Positions 1 through 9,405 of a stretch of DNA of 64,000 nt are shown here, piece after piece (positions within the stretch are counted from its first letter, which is position 1; every line of letters begins with the position of its first letter). Under the pieces are notes generated by a model. The model saw only the letters and a program-made list of their open reading frames with translations. It ran no database searches and had not been told where the DNA came from. The DNA lies in the NCBI GenBank assembly GCA_032719365.1, contig CM064871.1:25517566-25581565 (forward strand), in the 5' to 3' direction. Both the position numbers and the translations under genes were made by a program. Origin of the DNA: Prinsepia uniflora (taxonomy: Eukaryota; Streptophyta; Magnoliopsida; Rosales; Rosaceae).

Positions 1-209
1 TAGTGGGAGGATTTACTCAAACATCCCAAAGACGGTGCTAAATGTTTGATCCAAAAAATTGGACCTAACGTGATGAGACCCGCTGGGGGTGCTTAGACCC
101 GCTAGGGGTGCTGGTTCAAATCTTGCTAAGCTTACTGAATAACTTGCAAGGGCATAGAAGTGATCCGAAACTGGACCTAAGAACACGAGATGTACGTGGT
201 TCACCTAGA
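1..209. other. Pre-insertion flank left of solo LTR A1
   Basis: No gene is visible. This is the DNA into which LTR A1 inserted; it continues at 6205-6410, 9322-9400 and 26,919 onward once the LTR insertions are removed. It holds two near copies of a GACCCGCT-GGGGTGCT motif (80-112) and a GGTTCAAATC sequence resembling a tRNA B box, without a convincing A box. Confidence 0.5.
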
Positions 210-267
210 ATAAGTGTCAGGACCCATCCCAAATCCCCCGGGATTAACATGGGACGCGCCTGATCCC

Positions 268-288
268 GTCTGACACGAAGTGTCAGAC
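268..288 (-). promoter_or_regulatory. Terminal 9-bp-stem hairpin of family A LTR
   Basis: A perfect inverted repeat: the arm GTCTGACAC, a three-base loop, and its exact reverse complement. It lies about 50 bp inside the sense 3' end of the LTR. The same hairpin, intact or lightly mutated, is at the equivalent place in other family A LTRs (near 9466, 18,235, 43,845, 49,156 and 51,565). In sense RNA the loop reads UUC. A role in polyadenylation, termination or strand transfer is inference only. Confidence 0.7.
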
Positions 289-1083
289 CAGGGAAAATTC
301 CGTCTCTAGCCCTCATCGGGACTTCCAGAGCACGCCAGGATCGTAGAAGGAGGAGTGTGATGTCTCGTCTCTGCTACAGCCAGCATCCGCGATCAACCTG
401 AAAGGCATTAAAACATTAAAAGTCGTGAGTGGACAAAAATAATATTTTATTAAAACACATTTCAACAAAAGACATTTATGCCCTTCAATAAAAGCATATG
501 CATGCATTCAAAAACCATTTACCAAAACGTCCATAAAACTATTTGTCAAACATATCAAAACTTTTTAAGGGTTCATACCCGGCCCCATAAACTGTCATGA
601 CCCATAAATCCAATTGGGTCCCCGACCTGAAACCAAAACTCAAAAACCATAAACCATTACATGTGGGAACTCAGCCCAATCAACGTACGTGGGTCTCAGC
701 CCAAATCTGTTCTCAGTGAAATACCAAAATATAGAATACGAGGTCTCTGCCCCAAACCATTTCTAAAACATGGAACACAGGGTCTCCTCCCTCAAATCAC
801 TTTCCATAAAACCACATACGTATCAACATACGTATAACCCATCTGCGGCACTTCCGAGAAGATGCCAACTCGGGGCACACAGCCCCTAGGGAACACATCC
901 CCGATATATGTCACGATATCATCTCTAAACTAGTGTGCACACTACTCGGGGTCTCACTCCGAGTCTTCTCCCAGGAATTTCCATCTAAGAGGCTCAATCT
1001 CTGGATCTAGTCCGAGCTCTCTCTCTGGATCTAGTCCACACATCTCTCCGGAATCTAGTCCGGGACCACATCATAAATAGTAA

Positions 1084-3859
1084 TGTCAGGACCCGTCCCA
1101 AATATCACCTCGATACCCGGGACGAACCCTGCTCCCGTCTGACAATCACACCCAAAATACCAAAAGAACCTCAAATCTACTATAAGCATAATTATCAGAC
1201 GAAGGAGTAAATATAATACAACTGTAAGTCAGAGCATAGTCCTACAAAATGGGCACAAAATCCTACTATGCTAGTCTCGCAACGGAAGAACGTCGTAAGC
1301 TCTATGCCTCGATTCCTGCCTCAACGTTCACCCCAACGCGATCACCACGACCTGGAGGGAAAATTTAAAACCAAAAGATGTGAGTGGACTAAACTAAATA
1401 AAAGTTCCAAAAACAGTTTATCGTCAAACCAGAGTTAAGGAAATTAATAATAATATTTGTTCCCTCCGTTTTGAAAACATGCATGCCCAACTTCGTATCA
1501 GAAAAACTACAACATAAAACATCATAAGAAACAGAAACACTATAAAACAGTTATAGAACCATATCATAAGCAGCATAAAATCGTATCATAAATCGTGAAT
1601 ATCAAATCATCATTTTACGATCAAACCTGTTGGGTCTATCCGAGTCTTTAAACTCAACCAGACCTCAAATGTAATTCCGAGTCTTTAAACTCCCGAGTCT
1701 TTAAACTCAATAGGCCTATGGGGGTAATATCATAAATGTCCGAGTCTTTAAACTCCCGAGTCTTTAAACTCAATCCGGGCCCGTCCCCGGTTAATCATAA
1801 TTCGGGTCTTTAAACCCAATAACCAGATCCAGCAAATCCAATCCAAATTCAATGTAAAACCATTTCTAAATCCATAGCCAAACTCGAATACGAAATCCCC
1901 GGTTAGAAGCCCTTCCGGCGTTCAGAACCGTCATTCCGAACCAAATCCGGAAATCCACTTTTAAACCAAAACCCGCATTTAATCACAAATATATTTCATA
2001 ATCCATTTATCATCATCAGAAAACAATTATAGATTAAAATCCCTAGGTATGGTATCAAAATCCGAAATTCAGCTTTTTCTCGAAAAACGTGCAAAATCCT
2101 GAAAATGTCTCGAAAAACGTGCAAACATATCAACCACATATAATCATCATCAAGAAGCATAAAACATATTTAATATCATAAAACATCAATAAAAGAGTTA
2201 GGCATGCTCGTAAAGAAAGAAAGAGTCCACTCACGAATCTGAACGAATCAACCGCGCTCCGTGCGCTCCTCGACCGTCTCAGGCGTCTCCCGTCCAGTCA
2301 ATATCCACCAAATAGGGTCACAATTACATCAAGGATACTAACCCTAATTTCCTCAATTTTTCGGGAATTTATTCATATTTTAATCTTAGACCCTAAACCG
2401 TACGGATTCCCGAACTATCTCAATTCATCGTCCGATCAACCCGAAAATCACACCAATGAATTCCTTAGGACATTTAGAACCAAAACCATGTTGGAAGTTT
2501 GACCGGAATCCTCCCCACGCACCTCCACGCGCCGCCCAAAGTGGCTGCGCGTGGGCCTCACGCACCTGCTACAGTGTTTCTTCTTCATCGAGTCACCCGG
2601 TTCAACACAGTTGAACCGGCGTGACCGGTTCTCTGCAATTCCTCCACCATTTCAGTCCAATCCAATCCCAGAAGCTTCGTCCAATCCTTAGCACTCCATT
2701 CATGTCCTAACTTCGAAGAATCACGGCCTAAAACTTCACGATTTCTCCTTCGAAAAACATAGCCCGTGGCCCCTGTTTTGGCCGCCGGCCACCCAGGTCC
2801 TCCCTCGTCACGGCGACCATCCTAGACAACTCCTAGGACCTCCCTGAACCTCTACCTAACCTCCAAATCTCTCAACTTTAACCCTAAAGCCACGACTTTT
2901 GAAAACAAGAAAAACGGGAAAACAGGGGATTCGAGTCTCACCTGCGATTCAGCCTCCGCCGTCAGCACCGCCGCGTGCCACGGTGCTCGTTGGGTTCCCT
3001 GTAGTCACCTGAGCCTCCTATTGTCTTGGTTTGAGCCACCACATGGCACAACCACCGCCACAGGGTCACCGCCTCTCTGTTTTCCCAAAACTTCCAACCT
3101 CCACCGTCGTGCCTCCGTGCACGGTTGCAGCTCCAAAACACGTTCAATAGCTCAGCCTCGTCTCCCTGTCACTCTCACAAGTCACAACCCACTCACTCTT
3201 GCACTGAATCGATCAAGCACTCACAATTTCTTCCCCTCTATTTCTCTGTGTTCAAGCCAAATACACGGTTTGAAATTGGACACTTTGTAGTCGTGTGCAT
3301 TTTAGTCTCTCCCAGAACCATCTAGCCACATCCACGTGTCCACCTCTCCATGGTCTCAGCACAAAATATCCCAGCCCACTAATGCCACTTGTTCTGATCT
3401 GATTGGGCTGAGGAGAAAAAGACTAAAATGCCCCTAGTGTTAAAATTACCTTTTTGCCCTCACACTTCCCAGACCCGTAACTATTTCGTCCAACGTCCGA
3501 TGACAGCGTGCCGCCTGTCGTTGTACTCAGGACGTCGAGTCCTGTCGAACGGTCCTCGGTCTACGTGAAAATCACAAGTCCACCAAAAAGTCAACATTTC
3601 CTCAAATAGTCCAAATTACGGTAACGCCCTCAATCTTCCGAACGTCATAACTTTTTCTCCGATTGTCCGAATCGAACCTGCCACATGTCTACGGACTCGT
3701 GACGTCCTAAACTACGTCATGGTCAAGGGTCAACACTCATCCAACCTGTAAATCAAAAAGTCAACTTTTGACGCACTATTCACAAGGGCAAAATCGTCCT
3801 TTATACAAATATTAACAAAAATTACATTTATACCCTTCCCGAAGGTACGGGTTGTTACA
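1084..3859 (-). mobile_element. Solo LTR, family B (B1), nested in A1
   Basis: Starts TGTCAGGACCC, ends GGTTGTTACA, with exact 5-bp TSD AGTAA at 1079-1083 and 3860-3864. The intact family A copy near 10,261-10,300 reads through the insertion point without interruption, so this is a later insertion into A1. Length is 2776 bp and sense is the minus strand. Sense landmarks: donor CAG|GTGAGA (2941), an acceptor position mutated from ACAG to ACTG near 2297, donor GTGAGTGGAC (2234-2225), the GAGTCTTTAAACTC palindrome array, and acceptor CCCTCCAG|GTCG (1352). No coding capacity was seen. Confidence 0.92.
1642..1817. repeat. Palindrome array GAGTCTTTAAACTC in LTR B1
   Basis: Copies of GAGTCTTTAAACTC lie at 1642-1655, 1679-1692, 1695-1708, 1742-1755 and 1758-1771. 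A variant GGGTCTTTAAACCC follows at 1804-1817. In the variant both arms have changed (GAGT to GGGT and ACTC to ACCC), so the inverted-repeat arms stay complementary. Units are partly paired, three bases apart. Confidence 0.85.
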
Positions 3860-4016
3860 AGTAACCCCCACTCTTGGAACGGGATCCCTATGGGGATACC
3901 CATTCTGGTCTGTGGATCGTGACTCTCCAGGTCGACATCTGGAGGAGACTATATAATCATATGGAGGGTATAATTCCTTTTCAAAACACTTTCTTTCTTT
4001 CTCAAAACATTTCACA

Positions 4017-4494
4017 ACTGGGTCTCATACCCGATTCATATCAACAGGATTCCTCGAATCCGATTCAAATCCATTTCACAGGCCTCGGCCTAAATCCACA
4101 GTTCAATAGGGTCTCATGCCCGAATTATCATTTCATAAACTGAACTGGGACTCAAGCCTGATGTTACATTCAACTGGGCCTCAAGCTCGATACTATCCAT
4201 CAACGGGACCTCAAGTCCGATTCTATAAACCAACAGGACCTCAAGTCCGATTTCACAATCAACTAGGCCTCAAGCCCGATATCTCAACTAAATGGGTCGC
4301 AGGCCCGATATCATAAGTCAACGGGGCATCAAGCCCGATAGTACAACTAACTGGGCCTCAAACCCGAATCGTAAACCAACTGGGCCCCCAGCCCGATCAT
4401 ATAACTCAAATGGACCCTCGGTCCGATTCCTCGTCAAATCAAATGGACTCCAAGTCTGAGAGTTTGTAAATCAAATGGGCCTCATGCCCTAGTT
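4017..4494. repeat. Tandem array of about 16 covarying short palindromes in LTR A1
   Basis: Period is near 30 bp. Each unit has two complementary 3-6 base arms around a CTC-type centre, followed by GA and a spacer. Examples are GGGTCTCATACCC, GGATTCCTCGAATCC, GGACCTCAAGTCC, GGGCCTCAAACCC and GGACCCTCGGTCC. The arm sequence differs between units, but its partner usually changes with it. A second cluster of the same style lies at 640-1075 (for example GGTCTCAGCC, CGGGGTCTCACTCCG, CCGGAATCTAGTCCGG). The array lies inside the intron-like second segment of the LTR. Confidence 0.8.
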
Positions 4495-5760
4495 CATATT
4501 TCCAAATCCAAAATTCATTTATTAAACCCTCGTTGAAAACCTAGCACTTATAAGCATCATATAAAACCGTAAATCTCGAAATACATGCAAATACGTAAAT
4601 CCTAGGCTACCACAAACAAATGCACTCATGGCATCACAAAACAAATACTAAAACAATTATAAAACATTTATGCATGCATCGAATTCATAAAACAAGTCCA
4701 CTCACAGACCGTCCGAAGCCGCACCTCGATACGCATGCCATAAGCTTCTCCCGGGCCAATCGTCGCCTCCGGGATTCCCGGACCTGTCCAAATTAATTTA
4801 GACGGTTACTAACTACTTATATAACCCCTCACTAAAGCCCCGGAATTTTCCGAAATTTTTAACTATTTTTAAACGCGAACCTAAACCTTCGGACGTCCCG
4901 AAATATATCGAAAAGATGTCCGATTGACACGAAACCAGTCCCAAAATGTTCGTTACATCGAATATATGAAATTACATGTTAGAAGTTTCCCCAAAGGAGA
5001 GAACACACGCCCTCACGTGCCCCAAGAAGTACACTGCGCGTGGGCTCACGTGCCTATGAACAGTGCTTCGTCTTCAACCTGTGGCTGGTTCAGACCGGCC
5101 GGTTCGGTCCGTCCCCTGCAATTGGACTGGCGTGACCGGTCCAGGCCCATTTCTTCCTTGTTTTTCGTCCGTTCTACTCCTAATCAATTCCAATCTCTCT
5201 AAATAAATCCTAGAAACCTAACTATATTAATCAAAACTCCTAAAACTCTCAAAATCCGACCAGTCTGATCCTTCCTCTTTGGTTCAATTTTCCAAAACCT
5301 CCCCAAAGGTTTCTCAACCTCCCCAAAGGTTTCTCAACCTCCTACCATCCTCAAAACCTTCTTAACACTCTCCTAGGAACCTATTTAATTCATTAAAACC
5401 ATTAAAAACGGTCCATAATCATTGAATTTGAAAATGGATTAAAATCGGTTAAAACCGATTACTTGTGCACGGTTTCCTCCTCCGCCGTCCACGGCGGCTC
5501 TGCCTGGCCAGCCACCACAACCCAGCATCATCACTCACTCTCTATCCTCTCACAAATGTTCAAAGGGTCAAGGGTTTGGATTGGATGAAATGGGTGATCG
5601 GGTTTTGGTGGGGAAAATGGGAAAATGATCGATGTTGATGAATGGGAGATGCATAAATGGGAACATGGTGTCCATCACTCATCCATTGGGCAGAACATAA
5701 ATAACTGGGCCCCACTTAAGTCCAAAAGTAATCCGTCTCGAAATTCGTACAATAGTGCTT

Positions 5761-6040
5761 TCGAACTTCCGTGAACCGTAACTTCGCCGTCGAACGTCCG
5801 AATTCGACGTGTCGCTTGTCTACGGATTTGTATCGTCCCGATCTACGTAACGGTCCTCGACCCTCGGCCATCGAACCTCTCGGGTCAAAAGTCAAATATT
5901 GACCCTTATTCAACCAAATTACCAAAATGCCCTTGGGCTTCCGATCGTCATAACTTTTTCCTCGAACGTCGGAATCGAGCGTGCCACTTGTCTATGAATT
6001 CATGACGTCCTGAACTACGTCACAGTCATCGGCCAAAGTA
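5761..6040. repeat. Diverged tandem duplication, period about 172 bp, near LTR sense start
   Basis: Two units each contain, on the sense strand, an ACAGGYGGCACG-like core (here GACAAGCGACACG and GACAAGTGGCACG) next to a CGTTCGA...GAAGTTA motif and a GACGWY-ACGTAG block. Unit 1 is centred near 5781-5850 and unit 2 near 5953-6020. The same doubled arrangement is seen in most long LTRs of the window, e.g. 6545-6800, 43,260-43,540, 46,320-46,580 and 59,620-59,880. It probably belongs to the promoter or enhancer half of the LTR (inference). Confidence 0.7.
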
Positions 6041-6204
6041 AATTTGACCCCTGAAAGAAAAGTCAACGATTCGCCCATTCTAGGGGCAAAATCGTCATTT
6101 CGCCCGAACGTCCGCTATTCCTCGTCTAATCCCCGATTAGCCTCGCTAATCCGTCATTAATCCTTAATTAATCCTGCTAATTCGAGACGGGTCGTCACAA
6201 TAAG

Positions 6205-6410
6205 CTACGTCCACAATGGTGTAGTCATCTCATTATCAATAATTGTGTTTATTACATGATACATTAGGCATTCAGCTATATGAAGACTGAAGAGTAGTCT
6301 ATAGGAAGAGTGAGATATACAGAGAGGTGAGAGCTACATTTTAGAGAGAATGGAGGGCCCTTCAATGAGGGAGGAGAGCTCCCGATTTGTAGGAATTGCC
6401 TAGGGTTAGG
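6205..6410. other. Host DNA between solo LTRs A1 and B2
   Basis: No ORF or RNA gene is visible. The stretch is continuous with 1-209 once A1 is removed. It contains a purine-rich tract (gagag/gagga, 6305-6385). Confidence 0.5.
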
Positions 6411-6415
6411 TATTG

Positions 6416-9316
6416 TGTAACAACCCGTACCTACGGGAAGGGTAAAAATGTAATTTTTGTGAAGTTTTGTAAAAAAGGACGATTTTGCCCTTGTGAATAG
6501 TAAACGAAAAGTTGACTTTTTGTACTATTGATTGGATGAGTGTTAGCCCTTGACCGTGACGTAGGTTAGGACGTCACGAGTCCGTAGACAGGCGGCAGGT
6601 TCGATTCGGACAATCGGAGGAGAAGTTATGATGTACGGAAGGTTGGAGGCGTTACCGTAATTTTGAGCTAATAGGGAAAATGTTGACTTTTTGGAGGATG
6701 CGTGATTTTCACGTAGACCGAGGACCGTTGGATAGGTCTCGACGTCCTGAGTACAACGACAGGCGGCACGCTGTCATCGGACGTCGGACGGAAAAGATAC
6801 GGGTCTGGAAAGTCTAAGGGCAAAATGGTAATTTTGTGCAGGAGGGGCATTTTGGTCATTTTCCCTCAGCCCAATCAGATAAGGGCAAGTGGCAGATATT
6901 TGGGGCTGGCCTATGGATGTTGGACACGTGGGAGTGGCTGGATGGTTCCAGGCCATTCTCAAGTGTGCACGGCCACACCTTGTACAAAAATCAAACCGTG
7001 TTTGGGTTTGAAACACAGAAAACAGAGAGAAGTTTGAGTGAGGCGGTGATCGATTTGGATGCCAGGGAGAGTGAGGAGTGACTGGTGAGAGTGACAGAGA
7101 GACGTGGGTGAGGTGCTGATCGTGTTTTGGGACTGGAATCGTGCACGGCGGCACGGTGGTGGTGCGGCGAACATTTGAGGAAAACAGAGGAGACCGTGGA
7201 CGGTGGAGGCTGTTGTGCCGTGTGGTGAGGCAAACCAAGGCGGTAGGAGACTCAGGAGGTTGAGGGGAGTCCCACGAGCACCGTGGTGGGTGACGGTTCT
7301 CACGGCGGCGCCGGAATCGAAAGGTAAGCTCGTTTACCCTGTTTTTCGTGGATTTTCAAATGCAAAGTTGTGACGTTGGGCTTAGAGTCGAGGGATTAGG
7401 AGGACAGGGTGTTGTTCAGTGAGGTCTTAGGCGTCGTTGTGGTGGTTGCCGTGACGGGAGGTTCACGGTGGGTGGTGGTTCGACGGCGGGTCCGTTGTAC
7501 CCTGTTTTAGCCGTGAGTTTCAAACTTGAAGTCGTGGACTTCGGGGATGAATCGACGGATTCTGTGAGTTGGGTAGGACTAAGTAGGGTCCTAGGATGGT
7601 GCTGGTATCACCACCGTGAAGGGGGAAGCCGTGGACGGCCGGGAAGGAAAACAGAGCTCACGGGCAAGGTTTTTCGAGGCTGAAGACGAGGGGCTTCAGG
7701 CCGTGATTTCTGGAGTTTAGGACTGGGTTTGGTTGCAGGGGACTGGACGAAGCTAGTGGTATTGAAATGGAGAAGAATGGTGGGTGAACGGCGGAGAACC
7801 GGTCACGCCGGTTCAACACAGTTGAACCGGGTGACTCGAGGTTGAAGATACACTGTAGCAGGCGCGTGAGGCCCACGCGCAGCCACTTTGGGCGGCGCGT
7901 GGGGGCGCGTGGGGAGGAATCCGGTTAAGCGTCCAACATGAGTTTAGCCCTAAATGTCCTAAGGAATCCAATGGTACAGTTTTCGGGTTAATCGGACGGT
8001 GTTACGGAATGGTTCGGGAATCCGTGCGGTTTAGGGTTTAGGATTAAAATATTATTAAATTCCCGAAAAATTGGGGAAAATAGGGAAGGTATCCTTGATG
8101 TTATTGTGACCCTATATGGTATCTATTGACAGGACGGGAGACACCAGAGACGGTTGAGGAGCGCACGGAGCGCGGGTGACGTGTTGTAAACTGTGAGTGG
8201 ACTCTTTCTTACATCCGAGCATGCCAAACTGTTTTAATTACTGTTTTATGATTTCTATGTGTGTTTTTATGTCCTGATGATGATTATACGTGATTGAGAT
8301 GTTTGCACGTTTTTCGAGATGTTTTCGGGGTTTTGCACGTTTTTCGAGAAAAAGCCGGTTTTCAGATTTTGATGCCATATTTGAGAAATTCACCCTATAA
8401 ATGTTTTCTGATGATGGTAAATGGGTTATGAAACATGGTTAGGGATTTCTTATGGTTTTTGGTATGGAAATGGATTTTCCAGATTTGGGTTCGGAATGTC
8501 GGTTCTGAACGCCGGAAGGGCTTCGAACCGGGGATTTCGAATTCGGATTTGGCGATGGATTTTGAATTGGTTTGACACTGGATATGGATTGGATTTGCTG
8601 GATCTGGATATGGGTTTAAAGACCCGGATTGACATTGATGGGGGACAGGCCCGGATTGAGTTTAAAGACTCGGGAGTTTAAAGACTCGGATATTATGATA
8701 TTACCCCCATAGGCCTATTGAGTTTAAAGACTCGGGAGTTTAAAGACTCGGATTATGTGAGGCCTGGTTGAGTTTAAAGACTCGGATAGGTCCAGCAGGT
8801 TTGATCGGGTTATACTCTGGTTTCTTATGATGTTTTATAGTGTATCTGTTTCTTATGGTTTTTATAGTGTTTCTGTTTCTTATGATGTTTCATATTATGG
8901 TTTTTCTAATACTTCATTGGCATGCCTGGTTTTAAACCGGAGGGAACAAATGATTTTATTTCCTTACTTTGATTTGCTGGTAAACGGTTTTAAAACTTTC
9001 ATTCTTTTCGGTCCACTCACACCTTTGGTTTTTAATTTCCCTCCAGGTCGTGGTGATAGCGCCGGGGTGAACGTTGAGGCAGATATCGAGGCATAGGGCT
9101 TCCGACGTTCTTCCGTTGCGGACTTAGACTTGTAGGACTCTTGGTGCCCATTTTGTAGAACTATGCTCTGACATACTGTTGTATATATTTACTCCTTCGT
9201 CTGATGGTTATGCTTATAGTTGTATTAAGTTTATTTTTGGTATTGTAAGTATGATTGTCAGACGGGAGCAGGGTTCATCCCGAGTATCGAGGTGATATTT
9301 GGGACGGGTCCTGACA
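6416..9316 (+). mobile_element. Solo LTR, family B (B2), plus orientation
   Basis: Starts TGTAACAACCCG, ends GGGTCCTGACA, with exact 5-bp TSD TATTG at 6411-6415 and 9317-9321. Length 2901 bp. It is the inverted homologue of B1 and shares its order of motifs. Sense landmarks: donor AAAG|GTAAGCT (7324), acceptor ATTGACAG|G (8132), a 60-bp middle exon-like segment (8133-8192), donor GTGAGTGGAC (8193), palindrome array (8612-8790), GTCCACTCAC (9011-9020), and acceptor CCCTCCAG|GTCG (9046). It has a GC-rich GCGCGTGAGG...GGCGCGTGG block at 7862-7905. No coding potential was recognised. Confidence 0.92.
8612..8790. repeat. Palindrome array GAGTTTAAAGACTC in LTR B2
   Basis: Starts with GGGTTTAAAGACCC (8612-8625), followed by several GAGTTTAAAGACTC units, some paired three bases apart (8658-8690, 8719-8751, 8769-8782). 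It is the reverse complement of the array in B1, with the same compensated GGGT/ACCC versus GAGT/ACTC variation. Confidence 0.85.
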
Positions 9317-9321
9317 TATTG

Positions 9322-9400
9322 TGCCACATGAATGGGCTTTGTACATGGGCCTTGGTGGGCTCTCCTTCATGGATCATGCTAATGGCCTTGGGCTTGGTCC
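9322..9400. other. Host DNA between B2 and the full-length element
   Basis: A short unique-looking stretch with TGGGCC/TGGGCT-type repeats. It resumes at 26,919 after the full-length element. No gene is visible. Confidence 0.5.
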
Positions 9401-9405
9401 AAATG

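Larger units (their letters stand above)
215..6199 (-). mobile_element. Solo LTR, family A (A1), split by nested LTR B1
   Basis: The sequence starts TGTCAGGACCC and ends GGGTCGTCACA, and is flanked by an exact 5-bp target-site duplication ATAAG (210-214 and 6200-6204). Sense is the minus strand, because related full-length copies carry their primer binding site beyond the TGTCAGG end. Removing the nested 1084-3859 insertion and one TSD copy leaves about 3.2 kb. There is no internal domain, so this is a solo LTR left by LTR-LTR recombination. No ORF has a recognisable product. Sense-strand landmarks are a duplicated promoter-proximal unit (5761-6040), a weak donor (5462), an acceptor ACAG|GTCC (4784), a second donor GTGAGTGGAC (4705-4696), palindrome arrays, a second acceptor (398) and a terminal hairpin (268-288). 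The family assignment is mine; TSD and termini are read directly. Confidence 0.9.

Noticed and set aside
1..214. tRNA gene or SINE at the left edge
   Set aside because: Only a B-box-like GGTTCAAATC; no A box and no cloverleaf by eye.
4017..4494. CRISPR-like array: about 30-bp periodic palindromic repeats
   Set aside because: The repeat arms vary from unit to unit while spacers are short and similar, the opposite of CRISPR. The sequence is a plant LTR.
6774..7303. Overlapping 114- and 154-codon minus-strand ORFs in LTR B2
   Set aside because: Antisense to the LTR, compositionally driven by pyrimidine-rich DNA. The corresponding frame is not kept in other family B LTRs.
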